This document shows positions 37,782 through 46,143 of a stretch of 64,000 bases of DNA, one piece after another. This stretch comes from Methanolobus vulcani (lineage in GTDB: Archaea; Halobacteriota; Methanosarcinia; Methanosarcinales; Methanosarcinaceae). The notes below the pieces were generated by a model that was not told the origin of the DNA, did no database searches, and was given only the letters and a program-made list of their open reading frames with translations. The stretch's first letter is position 1, and each line of letters starts with the position of its first letter. The stretch spans positions 173,476 to 237,475 of the forward strand of contig NZ_FNCA01000005.1 in NCBI RefSeq assembly GCF_900100715.1, given 5' to 3'. A program made the translations under genes and the position numbers.

Positions 37782-40340
37782 ATGTCATACGAAAAAACGA
37801 AGCAGCTCAAATCTTTAATATCAGAGATTAAACAGCAGGATTATCTGATACTTGTAGGTATCATATTAATCCCTTTAATTATCGGTATATTCTTAGTTAA
37901 GAGTGCAAAACAAAAAAAGAATGACTTATTGAAATTGAAAGAAACTTTTATTCATGAAGTTGAAAAAGAGAATAAAGCCCTAATCACAGAACTAACTGAT
38001 ATCTACAATAATATTAATGACACTTATTTTACTTACCATAAGAAATCCTCAACTATCGCAAAATGTAATCTATGTCTGGAAGAACTTCAATTTATTAGCA
38101 AAAATAAAGCACTATTCTCAAGTGACTTCAACAACTTCATTAGTAAATCAATTTACATAATCACAGAACTGAAAAATAATTTTCAAACATATGACAATAC
38201 TGCTTTTGTTGAAAAAAGAATATTAGAGTATGACTACTTGTTTAAGAAATCTCCTTTCCCATTAGATAAATATCAAAAGGTTGCAGTTGTTACTGATGAT
38301 ACTCATAACTTAGTAGTTGCAGGAGCGGGATCAGGTAAAACTGAAGTTTTGATTACGAGGGCAGCATATCTAATAGAACGCAAACCAGATACAATTGACT
38401 CAAAAAGGATTCTTGTTCTCGCTTATCAGAATAAAGCTGCAAGGGAAGTGCATGAGAGACTAGATTCCAGATTTGGTTTTGATGTCAAGATTAAAACATT
38501 TCACTCATTAGGTTTAGAGATTCTGAAGGAAGCAAACAGGAATTCAGATATTGATACTCTTCAGATTGTTGATGAGACTGAACAGCAACGGCTTGTTCTT
38601 TCAGTTTTTAATGAAAAAATAAAGGACAATAAGTTTCAAAATGATATTATTAACTACATGAAAGCGTATGGAGATAGTGAAATCTGCAAGTCAAAATATG
38701 ATTTTGAAGATAAAGAGACGTATTATGAGTATATGCGAAATTTAACTTATACTGCCTTAGATGGTACCATAGTTAAAAGTGAAGCTGAAAGAGAGATACT
38801 CAACTTTTTTGTAACCCATGATTTGAATGAAAAAAGAGTAAAAGTTCTTTATGAAACTCCTGCAGAATGGATGGTATATAAGAAGGAAGACGGAGAAACT
38901 CGCGCTCCAGGACCTGATTTTTTCTTTCCGGATTATGATATATATCTTGAACATTGGGCTCTAGATAAGTATGGAAAGGTTCCTGAATGGTTTAAAGGAA
39001 AGAATCCTACTGAAGTCTACAAAAATGGTATGGAACAAAAAAAGAAGAAATTTGCAGAGCAAGATAAATATGTACTTGTAGAAACCACTCATAAAGACTT
39101 TAAACAAAATAATTTCATTGAAATTTTGGAAGACAGGATATTAATTGCATTAAAGAAAAAAAATCCGGGGAAAACTTTTGAGTTTACACAGATTTCATAT
39201 GAAAAACTTGTGAATCGAGTATGGAACGAATGTGTAGTTTCCGTTAGAAGTCTTCCTACTAATATTGGTATGTTCATAAATATAGCTAAAACATACAATT
39301 TAACTCCAGATGAAATAGAGCAGAGAATTAAAAATGAACCTTGGTCTCTGAAACAAACCGAATTTGCTAATGTAGCTCTTAAGATTTACTTAAGTTATGA
39401 AAACAAACTGCGGTCTGAAAACAAAATCGATTTCTCTGATATGATAAATCTTGCAGTCAGAAAACTCAAGCAAAAAGAATACCTATATAAAAATTGTTTT
39501 GACCATATTCTTGTTGATGAATATCAAGATATTAGTCAGCAAAGATATGAACTAATCAAATCACTGATGGATAAAAATGATGGTTGTAAACTGTTTTGTG
39601 TCGGGGATGACTGGCAGAGTATAATGGGATTCTCCGGTTCAAACCTCGATTTTTTTGTTCAGTTCGCTCAATATTTTGATCATCCTGCTGTAACGCATCT
39701 TACTGTGAACTACAGAAGCTGCAAATCAATAGTTGACACCGGAGCAGAAATAATCCGGCATAATGGAAATGTCCAGATTGCAAAGGATGCATTAGCCCAT
39801 AATAATACTCTGGAACCTATTAGAGTATACATTTCAATCCACAATACCAAATTTGTGAATAATTACTATACACAAGTTGCCCAACATTGTATAAGTACCA
39901 TAGATACTTACCTGCAAAATGGGTATAATCCACAGGATATCATGATTCTATCAAGGATAGCCAATAATCCTAAATTGAAAAACAAGCTACATGAATATGC
40001 TTCCGCCTGTAACGTGCCGATTTCTTTTGAAAAGAAATCATGGAATAAAATTCGTTTTATGTCTGTTCATGCAAGTAAAGGCTTACAAGCAAGAGTTGTA
40101 TTTTTGCTCAATGTTGTAGAGGGACTATATGGTTTTCCCAGTGAAAAAGATAATCCTGATATTTTCGAGCTTGCTACCAAAGGAAGAAAAAAAGATACAG
40201 AGGAAGAGGAAAGAAGACTTTTCTACGTGGCAATAACCAGAGCAATGGAAAATCTAATAATTTACAGCCAAATCGACTCGGAAAGCAAGTTTCTTGGTGA
40301 AATTGAGAATCATGTTATTGTGGAAAAATTGCAAAATTAA
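37782..40340 (+). CDS. UvrD/HelD-type superfamily 1 helicase with membrane anchor and nuclease-like insert
   Basis: About 852 aa. One N-terminal membrane helix (about residues 20-40) is followed by coiled coil to about 150. Helicase motifs: I VVAGAGSGKTEVL, Ia LVLAYQNKAAREV, II ILVDEYQDIS, III VGDDWQSIMGFSGS, IV VNYRSCKSIV, V SVHASKGLQARVVF, VI RRLFYVAITRA. Between Ia and II lies an insert with GPDFFFPDYDIYLEHW and YVLVETTH, the REase-like insert seen in helicase IV relatives. Start ATG 37782 has GGAAGGT just upstream; an upstream TTG at 37770 would overlap it. AT-rich like its neighbour, suggesting transfer. Confidence 0.85.
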   Translation: MSYEKTKQLKSLISEIKQQDYLILVGIILIPLIIGIFLVKSAKQKKNDLLKLKETFIHEVEKENKALITELTDIYNNINDTYFTYHKKSSTIAKCNLCLEELQFISKNKALFSSDFNNFISKSIYIITELKNNFQTYDNTAFVEKRILEYDYLFKKSPFPLDKYQKVAVVTDDTHNLVVAGAGSGKTEVLITRAAYLIERKPDTIDSKRILVLAYQNKAAREVHERLDSRFGFDVKIKTFHSLGLEILKEANRNSDIDTLQIVDETEQQRLVLSVFNEKIKDNKFQNDIINYMKAYGDSEICKSKYDFEDKETYYEYMRNLTYTALDGTIVKSEAEREILNFFVTHDLNEKRVKVLYETPAEWMVYKKEDGETRAPGPDFFFPDYDIYLEHWALDKYGKVPEWFKGKNPTEVYKNGMEQKKKKFAEQDKYVLVETTHKDFKQNNFIEILEDRILIALKKKNPGKTFEFTQISYEKLVNRVWNECVVSVRSLPTNIGMFINIAKTYNLTPDEIEQRIKNEPWSLKQTEFANVALKIYLSYENKLRSENKIDFSDMINLAVRKLKQKEYLYKNCFDHILVDEYQDISQQRYELIKSLMDKNDGCKLFCVGDDWQSIMGFSGSNLDFFVQFAQYFDHPAVTHLTVNYRSCKSIVDTGAEIIRHNGNVQIAKDALAHNNTLEPIRVYISIHNTKFVNNYYTQVAQHCISTIDTYLQNGYNPQDIMILSRIANNPKLKNKLHEYASACNVPISFEKKSWNKIRFMSVHASKGLQARVVFLLNVVEGLYGFPSEKDNPDIFELATKGRKKDTEEEERRLFYVAITRAMENLIIYSQIDSESKFLGEIENHVIVEKLQN

Positions 40341-40729
40341 AAAACTTTAGACAGAAGTGGTAGTGAACAACAGAAATATTATCGTCATTGCTTTCCTATA
40401 TCATTTTTATTGTCTCTTTGTGGTCTCCAAAGTCTGTTGCTTTGTCCTTTGTGTCTGTCCTTTCATGTCTCTGTCTGTCGCCTGCAGTTGTCCCCTTAGA
40501 AAAACCCATTTCCTTCCATTCAGAATAAGAAATACTCAATATCTTCTTCTTAATTTTATCAATATCCTGTCTTTCATCCGTATGAGTGTGCTCCTCTCTA
40601 TAAGCCCATATTCTCTTGCTCCTTACAGCTCTTTTTATCCCACAATTAAAGAAGCACTAATGAAAAAGCTTAAGCTTGATTAGCGAATAGATTACTGTAC
40701 TTTTTATTTTGAAATGCAGAGGTAAGACA
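40341..40729. other. Gap without a convincing gene
   Basis: About 390 bases, T/C-rich on the plus strand. An open frame at 40357-40683 exists but is composed of low-complexity Phe/Leu/Cys/Ser codons typical of chance translation, with no ribosome site. A TATA-like TTTTTATTTTG lies near 40700. I see no RNA gene or repeat. Confidence 0.4.
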
Positions 40730-41137
40730 ATGGTAAAATTAACAGATGCAATGAAAGAAGAATTTGCAAAGATGAAGATCTTCCCACTGGCAACCGCATC
40801 AAAAGACGGTGTTCCAAATGTAATTCCTATTGGGATGTGTTTCCTTCAGGAAGATGATGAGACAATCTGGATCGTGGACAACTTCTTCCTCAAGACAATG
40901 GAAAACCTCAGGGCAAATCCAAAATGTGCAATCTATGTATGGGGACCTGAGATCAACGGTTGCTTCCAGATCAAAGGTACTGTGAAGATCATTGACCGCG
41001 GAGAGGAATATGACGAAATGCGCAAGATGGTGAAAGCAAAGAGCGACCGCTTCCCTGCAAGATACCTCGTTAAAATGAAGATCACAGATGTCTTTGAGTG
41101 CAAGAGCGGTCCTGATGCCGGAAAGAAGTTACTTTAA
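40730..41137 (+). CDS. Pyridoxamine-phosphate-oxidase-like FMN split-barrel protein
   Basis: 135 aa. The flavin split-barrel pattern is clear: FPLATASKDGVPNVIPIGM (strand, turn, FMN phosphate side), IWIVDNFFLKTMENLRANPK and CAIYVWGPEINGCFQIKGTV. Small members in methanogens bind FMN or F420, and their reaction is unknown; they are not expected to make PLP. The ATG at 40730 is preceded by AGAGGTAAGACA; a frame extension upstream is not supported. It converges on the ABC transporter operon. Confidence 0.85.
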   Translation: MVKLTDAMKEEFAKMKIFPLATASKDGVPNVIPIGMCFLQEDDETIWIVDNFFLKTMENLRANPKCAIYVWGPEINGCFQIKGTVKIIDRGEEYDEMRKMVKAKSDRFPARYLVKMKITDVFECKSGPDAGKKLL

Positions 41138-41182
41138 GTAACTTTAACTTTTTTCTTTATTTCATTTTAACCTAAACGAAGA

Positions 41183-42235
41183 TCAGCATATAAGATGAGT
41201 AGCTGAAGCTTTGAAGGTCAGATACACTTCAGAACCACATGAAAGTCCCATATCATCATAAGCCCTTTTTGTAAGAACGACCCTGAAAGGAATTCCGGTA
41301 TCAATTACCAGCTTAACAGTTGACTTCATCCGAATAACATCAGAAACAACACCAGTAAATGAGTTTCTGGCACTGGAATCTATCGGGTCCTTTGATAGGA
41401 GGATGTCCTCCGGCCTTATGGAAATAACCACATCTCCTTCCCTCCGTGTGCTGGAAATAATGGTGTGTCCGTTTACTTTAATCTCAGACAGGTCATTAAA
41501 GATAACTGAAGTTCCATGGAACAGGTTCTCAACACCTACAAAATCAGCAACGAATTTAGAATTCGGCTTCCTGAAAACCTCATCAGGCGTTCCAACCTGA
41601 TGAATCTTACCACCATGCATGATGGCTATGCGATCTGCAAGGGTGAAAGCCTCTTCAAAACTGTGAGTTACATGGATAGTAGTTGTTTTCTTTAACTGGT
41701 GTATCCGCAGGAGTTCCTGTCGGAGTCTGCCCTTTGTTCCTGAATCAAGAGCTGAAAGCGGTTCATCCAGCAAAAGTAATGCTGGTTCGGTAATTATCGC
41801 TCTTGCTATTGCAGTTCTCTGTTTCTCTCCACCGCTAAGTGTTGACGGGTGCCTGTCAAGCAAATTAGATATTCCAAGCATCTCTGCGGTTTCTTCGATC
41901 TTTGAATTGATTGAAACCTTATCGAGTTTCAGATCAGTATACTTCAGTCCAAAACCAATATTCTCCCTGACATTCATGTTCGGGAAAAGCATGAAATCCT
42001 GATAGACCATACTGATATGCCGGTCTTTTGGAAGCAGGGAGCTTACATCAAAATTATTGATCAATATGGAACCAATGTCAGGATTATAGATACCTGCTAT
42101 CATTTCCAGCAGTATCGTCTTACCTGAACCGGTCGGTCCCAGTATACAGAAATATTCACCCTCATTTACAGAGAGGTTTATACGTTCCAGTTCAAAGTCA
42201 CCAAGTGTCTTTGAAATATCACTCACTTCTATCAT
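41183..42235 (-). CDS. modC: Molybdate/tungstate ABC transporter ATP-binding protein
   Basis: 350 aa. ABC ATPase with Walker A LGPTGSGKTILLEM, Q loop VYQDFMLFPNMNV, signature LSGGEKQRTAIARAI, Walker B LLLLDEPLSALD and H loop IHVTHSFEEA. A C-terminal beta domain of MOP type (about 290-350: ARNSFTGVVSDVIRMKSTVK) may bind oxyanions for trans-inhibition. Third gene of a minus-strand operon with permease and binding protein. Molybdenum or tungsten is needed for formylmethanofuran dehydrogenase. Which oxyanion is preferred cannot be read here. Confidence 0.9.
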   Translation of the reverse strand: MIEVSDISKTLGDFELERINLSVNEGEYFCILGPTGSGKTILLEMIAGIYNPDIGSILINNFDVSSLLPKDRHISMVYQDFMLFPNMNVRENIGFGLKYTDLKLDKVSINSKIEETAEMLGISNLLDRHPSTLSGGEKQRTAIARAIITEPALLLLDEPLSALDSGTKGRLRQELLRIHQLKKTTTIHVTHSFEEAFTLADRIAIMHGGKIHQVGTPDEVFRKPNSKFVADFVGVENLFHGTSVIFNDLSEIKVNGHTIISSTRREGDVVISIRPEDILLSKDPIDSSARNSFTGVVSDVIRMKSTVKLVIDTGIPFRVVLTKRAYDDMGLSCGSEVYLTFKASATHLIC

Positions 42236-42283
42236 AGCTTTTTTGCAAAACCCGAATGTAAAGAATCTAAGAAATTATACAAC

Positions 42284-43072
42284 CTAATAGAGTTTTGCAA
42301 CACCTCCCTTGCGTTCGAATAGATAAAGTGTGATCCCTGAGATCAGTATAAGGATTGTTGCAGCCGCAATTGCAAGATCAAGTTCACCGGAAGACATATT
42401 CAAGTAAAGTGCTATGGGCAATGTCTCAGTCTTCATCCTCGTAGCTCCCGCAAGCATAAGCACTGCACCAAACTCTCCAATCCCTCTTGACCATGTTATG
42501 ACCGAACCGGCGATCATCCCATTCTTTGAAAGAGGAAGCGTTGTTCTGATAAATGCCTGAAACGGTGTACATCCAAGTGTTTGTGCCACATGCTCGTACC
42601 TTGGATTTATGCCTTCAAAGGTTGAGCGCATAATTCTTAGCATCAGAGAAATATTAACTGCGAACTGCGCCATGATTATCCCGGGAACTGTGAAGACAAA
42701 CTTAAGCCCTGCATCTGCCAGAAAACTTCCAACACCGGTTGTACCGAATATCAGAAGCAAGCCAAGTCCTGCAACAATTGGTGGTAATGCCATTGGAAGA
42801 TCGAGAACTGTGTTGATGATCGCCTTTCCATGAAAATCATACCTTGCAAGTGAATATGAAACAGGAATGGCTATCAATATACACATAAACGTTGATATCA
42901 CAGATGTCAGCAGGCTGAGACGGATTGCGAATTGTATCTCAGGGGAAATTATGTTTGTGATAAGACTGACCGGATCTGTGTGAGTGATTATCTCAAGTAT
43001 AAGAGTGAATATAAAAAGAGTAAGCAGGAGCATCAGAAAGAGATTTGCATACTTGAATCCGTTTCTTTGCAT
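42284..43072 (-). CDS. modB: Molybdate/tungstate ABC transporter permease
   Basis: 262-aa permease with about six membrane helices. The binding-protein-dependent permease signature (EAA motif) is at HVAQTLGCTPFQAFIRTTLP, followed by the ITWSRGIGEFGAVLMLAG block characteristic of ModB/WtpB/CysT-type oxyanion permeases. I start at ATG 43072, with GCAGGTG six bases upstream; a GTG three codons earlier overlaps that site. The stop is TAG. Confidence 0.9.
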   Translation of the reverse strand: MQRNGFKYANLFLMLLLTLFIFTLILEIITHTDPVSLITNIISPEIQFAIRLSLLTSVISTFMCILIAIPVSYSLARYDFHGKAIINTVLDLPMALPPIVAGLGLLLIFGTTGVGSFLADAGLKFVFTVPGIIMAQFAVNISLMLRIMRSTFEGINPRYEHVAQTLGCTPFQAFIRTTLPLSKNGMIAGSVITWSRGIGEFGAVLMLAGATRMKTETLPIALYLNMSSGELDLAIAAATILILISGITLYLFERKGGVAKLY

Positions 43073-43126
43073 TAAATACACCTGCTTCGTTTTTACCTTT
43101 TTTCAAGTTATTCCATCAGAGCTTAT

Positions 43127-43981
43127 TTAAGCCTCTAAATAGGCATACTTCTCATCAGGATAAAGTGTGAATCCATATTCCTCAAAGACACTTCGACCTT
43201 CATCCGAAACCACGAAATCTACAAATTCAGAAGCAATTTCCGGGTTTTCAGATGTTGTTAAAGTTGCTATTGGAACTATCTTTATGATATTATCATCCTC
43301 TGCGATCTCTATCACATTTACCTTGTCATTATTTCTGACCAGGTCTTCCCATACAATAGAAGCATCCGCCTGACCAAGTGAGATGTAGGTGACAAGTTCA
43401 TTGACTGTTGCACCTTTTGCAACAACGTTCGCTTCGACCTGATCGTAGATTCCTTTCTTGGTCAGCATCTTATCACAGAGCACACCGATAGCTGCTGCTT
43501 GCGGATCTCCAAGTACAACACTGACATCATCGTTTGCAAGGTCATCAAGACTATCGATATTTGCCGGGTTATCCAGTGGAGTGATGATCACAGGTACATG
43601 ATATGCGACCTTGCTGAAATTATCGACAAATCCTTTTTCTGATGCTACTTCAAAGTAGTAGGTTGCACCTGGCATGTAGACATCCCCTTCACCTGTGAGC
43701 TCCATCTGAGTTAATAGTGTGTTGGAACCGGCATAGTTGTACTGAACAGGAATACCATATTCCTCTTCGAACAGAACCCCAATCTCGTCCATTGGCTTTC
43801 GCATTCCAGCACCGCAGTAAACCAGGAGTGGAGCTTCACTGGTCTGTTCATCTAAACTGCCAGAATCTGAAATCGCTGCATCCTGAGTAACTATGGAATT
43901 ACTGGTAGAATCAATACATCCCAGGAACAGAACACAGGAAATCAATAATGAGAATACTATAACATGTTTTTTATTAACCAT
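43127..43981 (-). CDS. modA: Molybdate/tungstate-binding lipoprotein
   Basis: 284 aa. A lipoprotein-type signal (VIVFSLLISCVLFLGCIDS) suggests Cys22 as the lipid anchor. The mature protein is a periplasmic-binding fold of the ModA type: LLVYCGAGMRKPMDEIG, YNYAGSNTLLTQMELTGEGD, VLGDPQAAAIGVLCDKML and SLGQADASIVWED. It captures the oxyanion outside and hands it to the permease. First gene of the operon; the ribosome site AGGAGAGG precedes the ATG. Confidence 0.9.
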   Translation of the reverse strand: MVNKKHVIVFSLLISCVLFLGCIDSTSNSIVTQDAAISDSGSLDEQTSEAPLLVYCGAGMRKPMDEIGVLFEEEYGIPVQYNYAGSNTLLTQMELTGEGDVYMPGATYYFEVASEKGFVDNFSKVAYHVPVIITPLDNPANIDSLDDLANDDVSVVLGDPQAAAIGVLCDKMLTKKGIYDQVEANVVAKGATVNELVTYISLGQADASIVWEDLVRNNDKVNVIEIAEDDNIIKIVPIATLTTSENPEIASEFVDFVVSDEGRSVFEEYGFTLYPDEKYAYLEA

Positions 43982-44063
43982 CCAATCCTCTCCTTGAAAT
44001 TTAGTCTGAATGTATGTTATGCCCTTTCGGACACAACATCATTCAAAGTAGCAATGTTCGGAG

Positions 44064-44117
44064 TGTTATGTATGACATAACATAACGCTACTTCCTTGGT
44101 ATGTCTACTATAAATAA
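44064..44117 (-). promoter_or_regulatory. modA promoter with ModE-like operator
   Basis: On the minus strand a TATA-like TATTTATAG (44108-44117) is followed by a 24-base site at 44064-44087 starting CGTTATG and ending TACATAACA. It resembles the E. coli ModE operator as I remember it (CGTTAT ... TACATAACG, also 24 bases). It contains the dyad GTTATGT-ATG-ACATAAC (44065-44081), and an outer 7-bp repeat AAGTAGC / GCTACTT lies at 44046-44052 and 44087-44093. The site overlaps the expected transcription start, a repressor position. No modE gene is in the window. Confidence 0.6.
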
Positions 44118-44170
44118 TTATCCATGATCTGTTATTCCAGATAATAACCCAATATCAATGAATGATGGAA

Positions 44171-44623
44171 CTACTCTCCAACATCACTATCGTAAAGTAA
44201 CGATTCTTTGAATGACTGAATTTTTTTCTGATCAAAAAGTCCCTCGACCTCTTCGCACATTACCAGAATACGCTCCATATCTGAAACTTCCGGATCTCCA
44301 TGGAAATAGTCATCAAGAGTACATATGTCGAAGATCTTGTCCAGCGACCTGATTTCCTTATTGAGTTCTTCCGGTACTTTCATGAACATCTCAACCGTGT
44401 CCATCAGACAGGTGTAATTGTGGTTGTAAGGTTCCATGTCATGAAGATAGCAAAGTGCTACAAGATAACGCTCAAGAGCCAGTGAAGCTACATTGAAAAC
44501 AACACTATGATCCTGTCCTTGTTCCAGGAATAATTTTGCCCTGTGAAGGTATGCTTTGGAGTCACGATACTCCTTTTCAAAATCATCAAATCTTGATCTC
44601 TTCTCCATAAGTTCCAGTCTCAT
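44171..44623 (-). CDS. HEPN-domain-like protein
   Basis: 150 aa, helical. The core AYLHRAKLFLEQGQDHSVVF, then NVASLALERYLVALCYLH, has the HEPN layout of paired long helices. The usual Rx4-6H RNase motif is not evident; an HDMEPYNHNY stretch is near the position. No nucleotidyltransferase partner is adjacent. The start at ATG 44623 has AGGAGG nine bases upstream. It lies upstream of the modABC operon on the same strand with its own spacing. The stop is TAG. Function unknown. Confidence 0.7.
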   Translation of the reverse strand: MRLELMEKRSRFDDFEKEYRDSKAYLHRAKLFLEQGQDHSVVFNVASLALERYLVALCYLHDMEPYNHNYTCLMDTVEMFMKVPEELNKEIRSLDKIFDICTLDDYFHGDPEVSDMERILVMCEEVEGLFDQKKIQSFKESLLYDSDVGE

Positions 44624-44858
44624 AAATTGCCTCCTATTCAGGACATTTCTAATTTATTCGAAATATAATATCAGTAGACACAACAGCCCTTTAGTTAGGA
44701 ATGCTAATTCCATATTATATTATTTATATATGTCGGTTAATAAAGATACATCATTTATGAGATTTTAATAAGTCAATGCAAAATGTATAAGAGCTATAGA
44801 CTCACTAATATATTTATAAGCACTACTTCATAAGATACTTGCCATTAATGTAAAAAAG

Positions 44859-46130
44859 GTGGTTCAACTGAAACTGGAACCTCTGAACGACATTGTAAGA
44901 TCCCTCACCTATACACTTCAAAATGAAGCAGGTGGAAGAACTGGAATCTTTTTTCAGTTCTATGTGTTTCTCTGGGTCATGCTTACTACGTTCTTTATCG
45001 TGACCCGCATACTTTCAGTCACCAGCAGGCCTGACCCCATATACATTGCAAGTGCACCAATGTATGTGATCCTTCTATACGTGCCACTATATGTTTTCTG
45101 GATGTATGAAAAGAAAATAGGAATCGAAAGACGAAGAGTTAGAGAAATACAGGTCGTTGATTCTGTTAATGTCGATTATAGATTTGCAGATACTGTTGAG
45201 CTGGGATTTAAGAATCCGCTTTATCTCAGAGTAAATAATCCCACTGGAAAGCACATTGAAAACATATGGCTTAGAGCAGTTTTTCCTGCAACGGTACTCT
45301 GCAGCAAACCAGTTCTTTGTCTCGGTTCGCTTGAACCCGGGTCATCGATCTGTGCGAATATTTCATTTGTACCTCTGATAGCAGGAAGCCTTTCCATGGG
45401 TTATTATGATCTGTACTTTGAAGTTGACAGGCATAAACATCAGAAGCCACCCTTCTTTTTTGAGAACATAAAGATAAGCCACACTTACCTTCCACTAAAC
45501 ATTGATATCAATGATCAGCTCAGATTCGGACACCAGACCAGGATCTCATTTAAAATGATTAATAAATCAAACATTGAGCTTGTGGAATTGCATGTAAAAT
45601 GTTCGTTCCCTGAACACCTGAATTATGATACTGCTTTTTCCGAAACAAAAAACCTGGCACCGGGATCGATATTCAATACCGAGTACTTGATAACACCGGG
45701 TAAAGGGGGAGAGATCGATCTTGGAAGTTTTGAGATATTTTTCAAAATTGGAGGCAACAATTGTAAAATAGGATCTGAACAATTTGGGAAACATTATGTC
45801 CAGACCCCTGAAGTCAATGTCAGGATCAAAATACCAGAATCATTGTACAGCGAAGTTGGAAATTCTATTGGCATATATGTAGACAACAGATCCGATGATG
45901 TTCTACACAATGTGTGCTTCAATAGCTGTTTCTCATCTTTTGTAGAATGCCATGAACCAAATGTGTGCATTGCAGAAATACAACCACATTCATCAGGTTT
46001 TACTTCCCTTGTTATAAAACCGGTAAATCCCGGAAAGATAGATTTTGGAAACCTGAACTTTTCTTTTGAAGTGAATGAAATGATCTGCCAGCAGGACCCT
46101 TTTGACCTTGGAACACACAAAGTAGTGTGA
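44859..46130 (+). CDS. Membrane protein with Ig-like/CARDB-type domains
   Basis: 423 aa. Two membrane helices (about residues 30-55 and 65-90), then a charged KKIGIERRRVRE linker, so the rest is probably cytoplasmic or external depending on topology. Residues 110-420 form three to four beta-sandwich units with recurring patterns (LYLRVNNPTGKHIENIWLRA, ISFKMINKSNIELVELHVKC, IGIYVDNRSDDVLHNVCFNS), like CARDB/NEW3 domains. The start is GTG 44859, inside AAAAAGGTGG, so initiation is uncertain. A TATA box ATATATTTATAAG lies near 44808-44820. It converges on the zinc-ribbon membrane protein, which has a related Ig-like domain. Confidence 0.75.
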   Translation: MVQLKLEPLNDIVRSLTYTLQNEAGGRTGIFFQFYVFLWVMLTTFFIVTRILSVTSRPDPIYIASAPMYVILLYVPLYVFWMYEKKIGIERRRVREIQVVDSVNVDYRFADTVELGFKNPLYLRVNNPTGKHIENIWLRAVFPATVLCSKPVLCLGSLEPGSSICANISFVPLIAGSLSMGYYDLYFEVDRHKHQKPPFFFENIKISHTYLPLNIDINDQLRFGHQTRISFKMINKSNIELVELHVKCSFPEHLNYDTAFSETKNLAPGSIFNTEYLITPGKGGEIDLGSFEIFFKIGGNNCKIGSEQFGKHYVQTPEVNVRIKIPESLYSEVGNSIGIYVDNRSDDVLHNVCFNSCFSSFVECHEPNVCIAEIQPHSSGFTSLVIKPVNPGKIDFGNLNFSFEVNEMICQQDPFDLGTHKVV

Positions 46131-46143
46131 AAATATCTTGATT

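Noticed and set aside
40357..40683. Open frame of 108 codons between the helicase and the flavin protein
   Set aside because: Low-complexity Phe/Leu/Cys/Ser composition, no ribosome site and no recognisable fold; probably chance.
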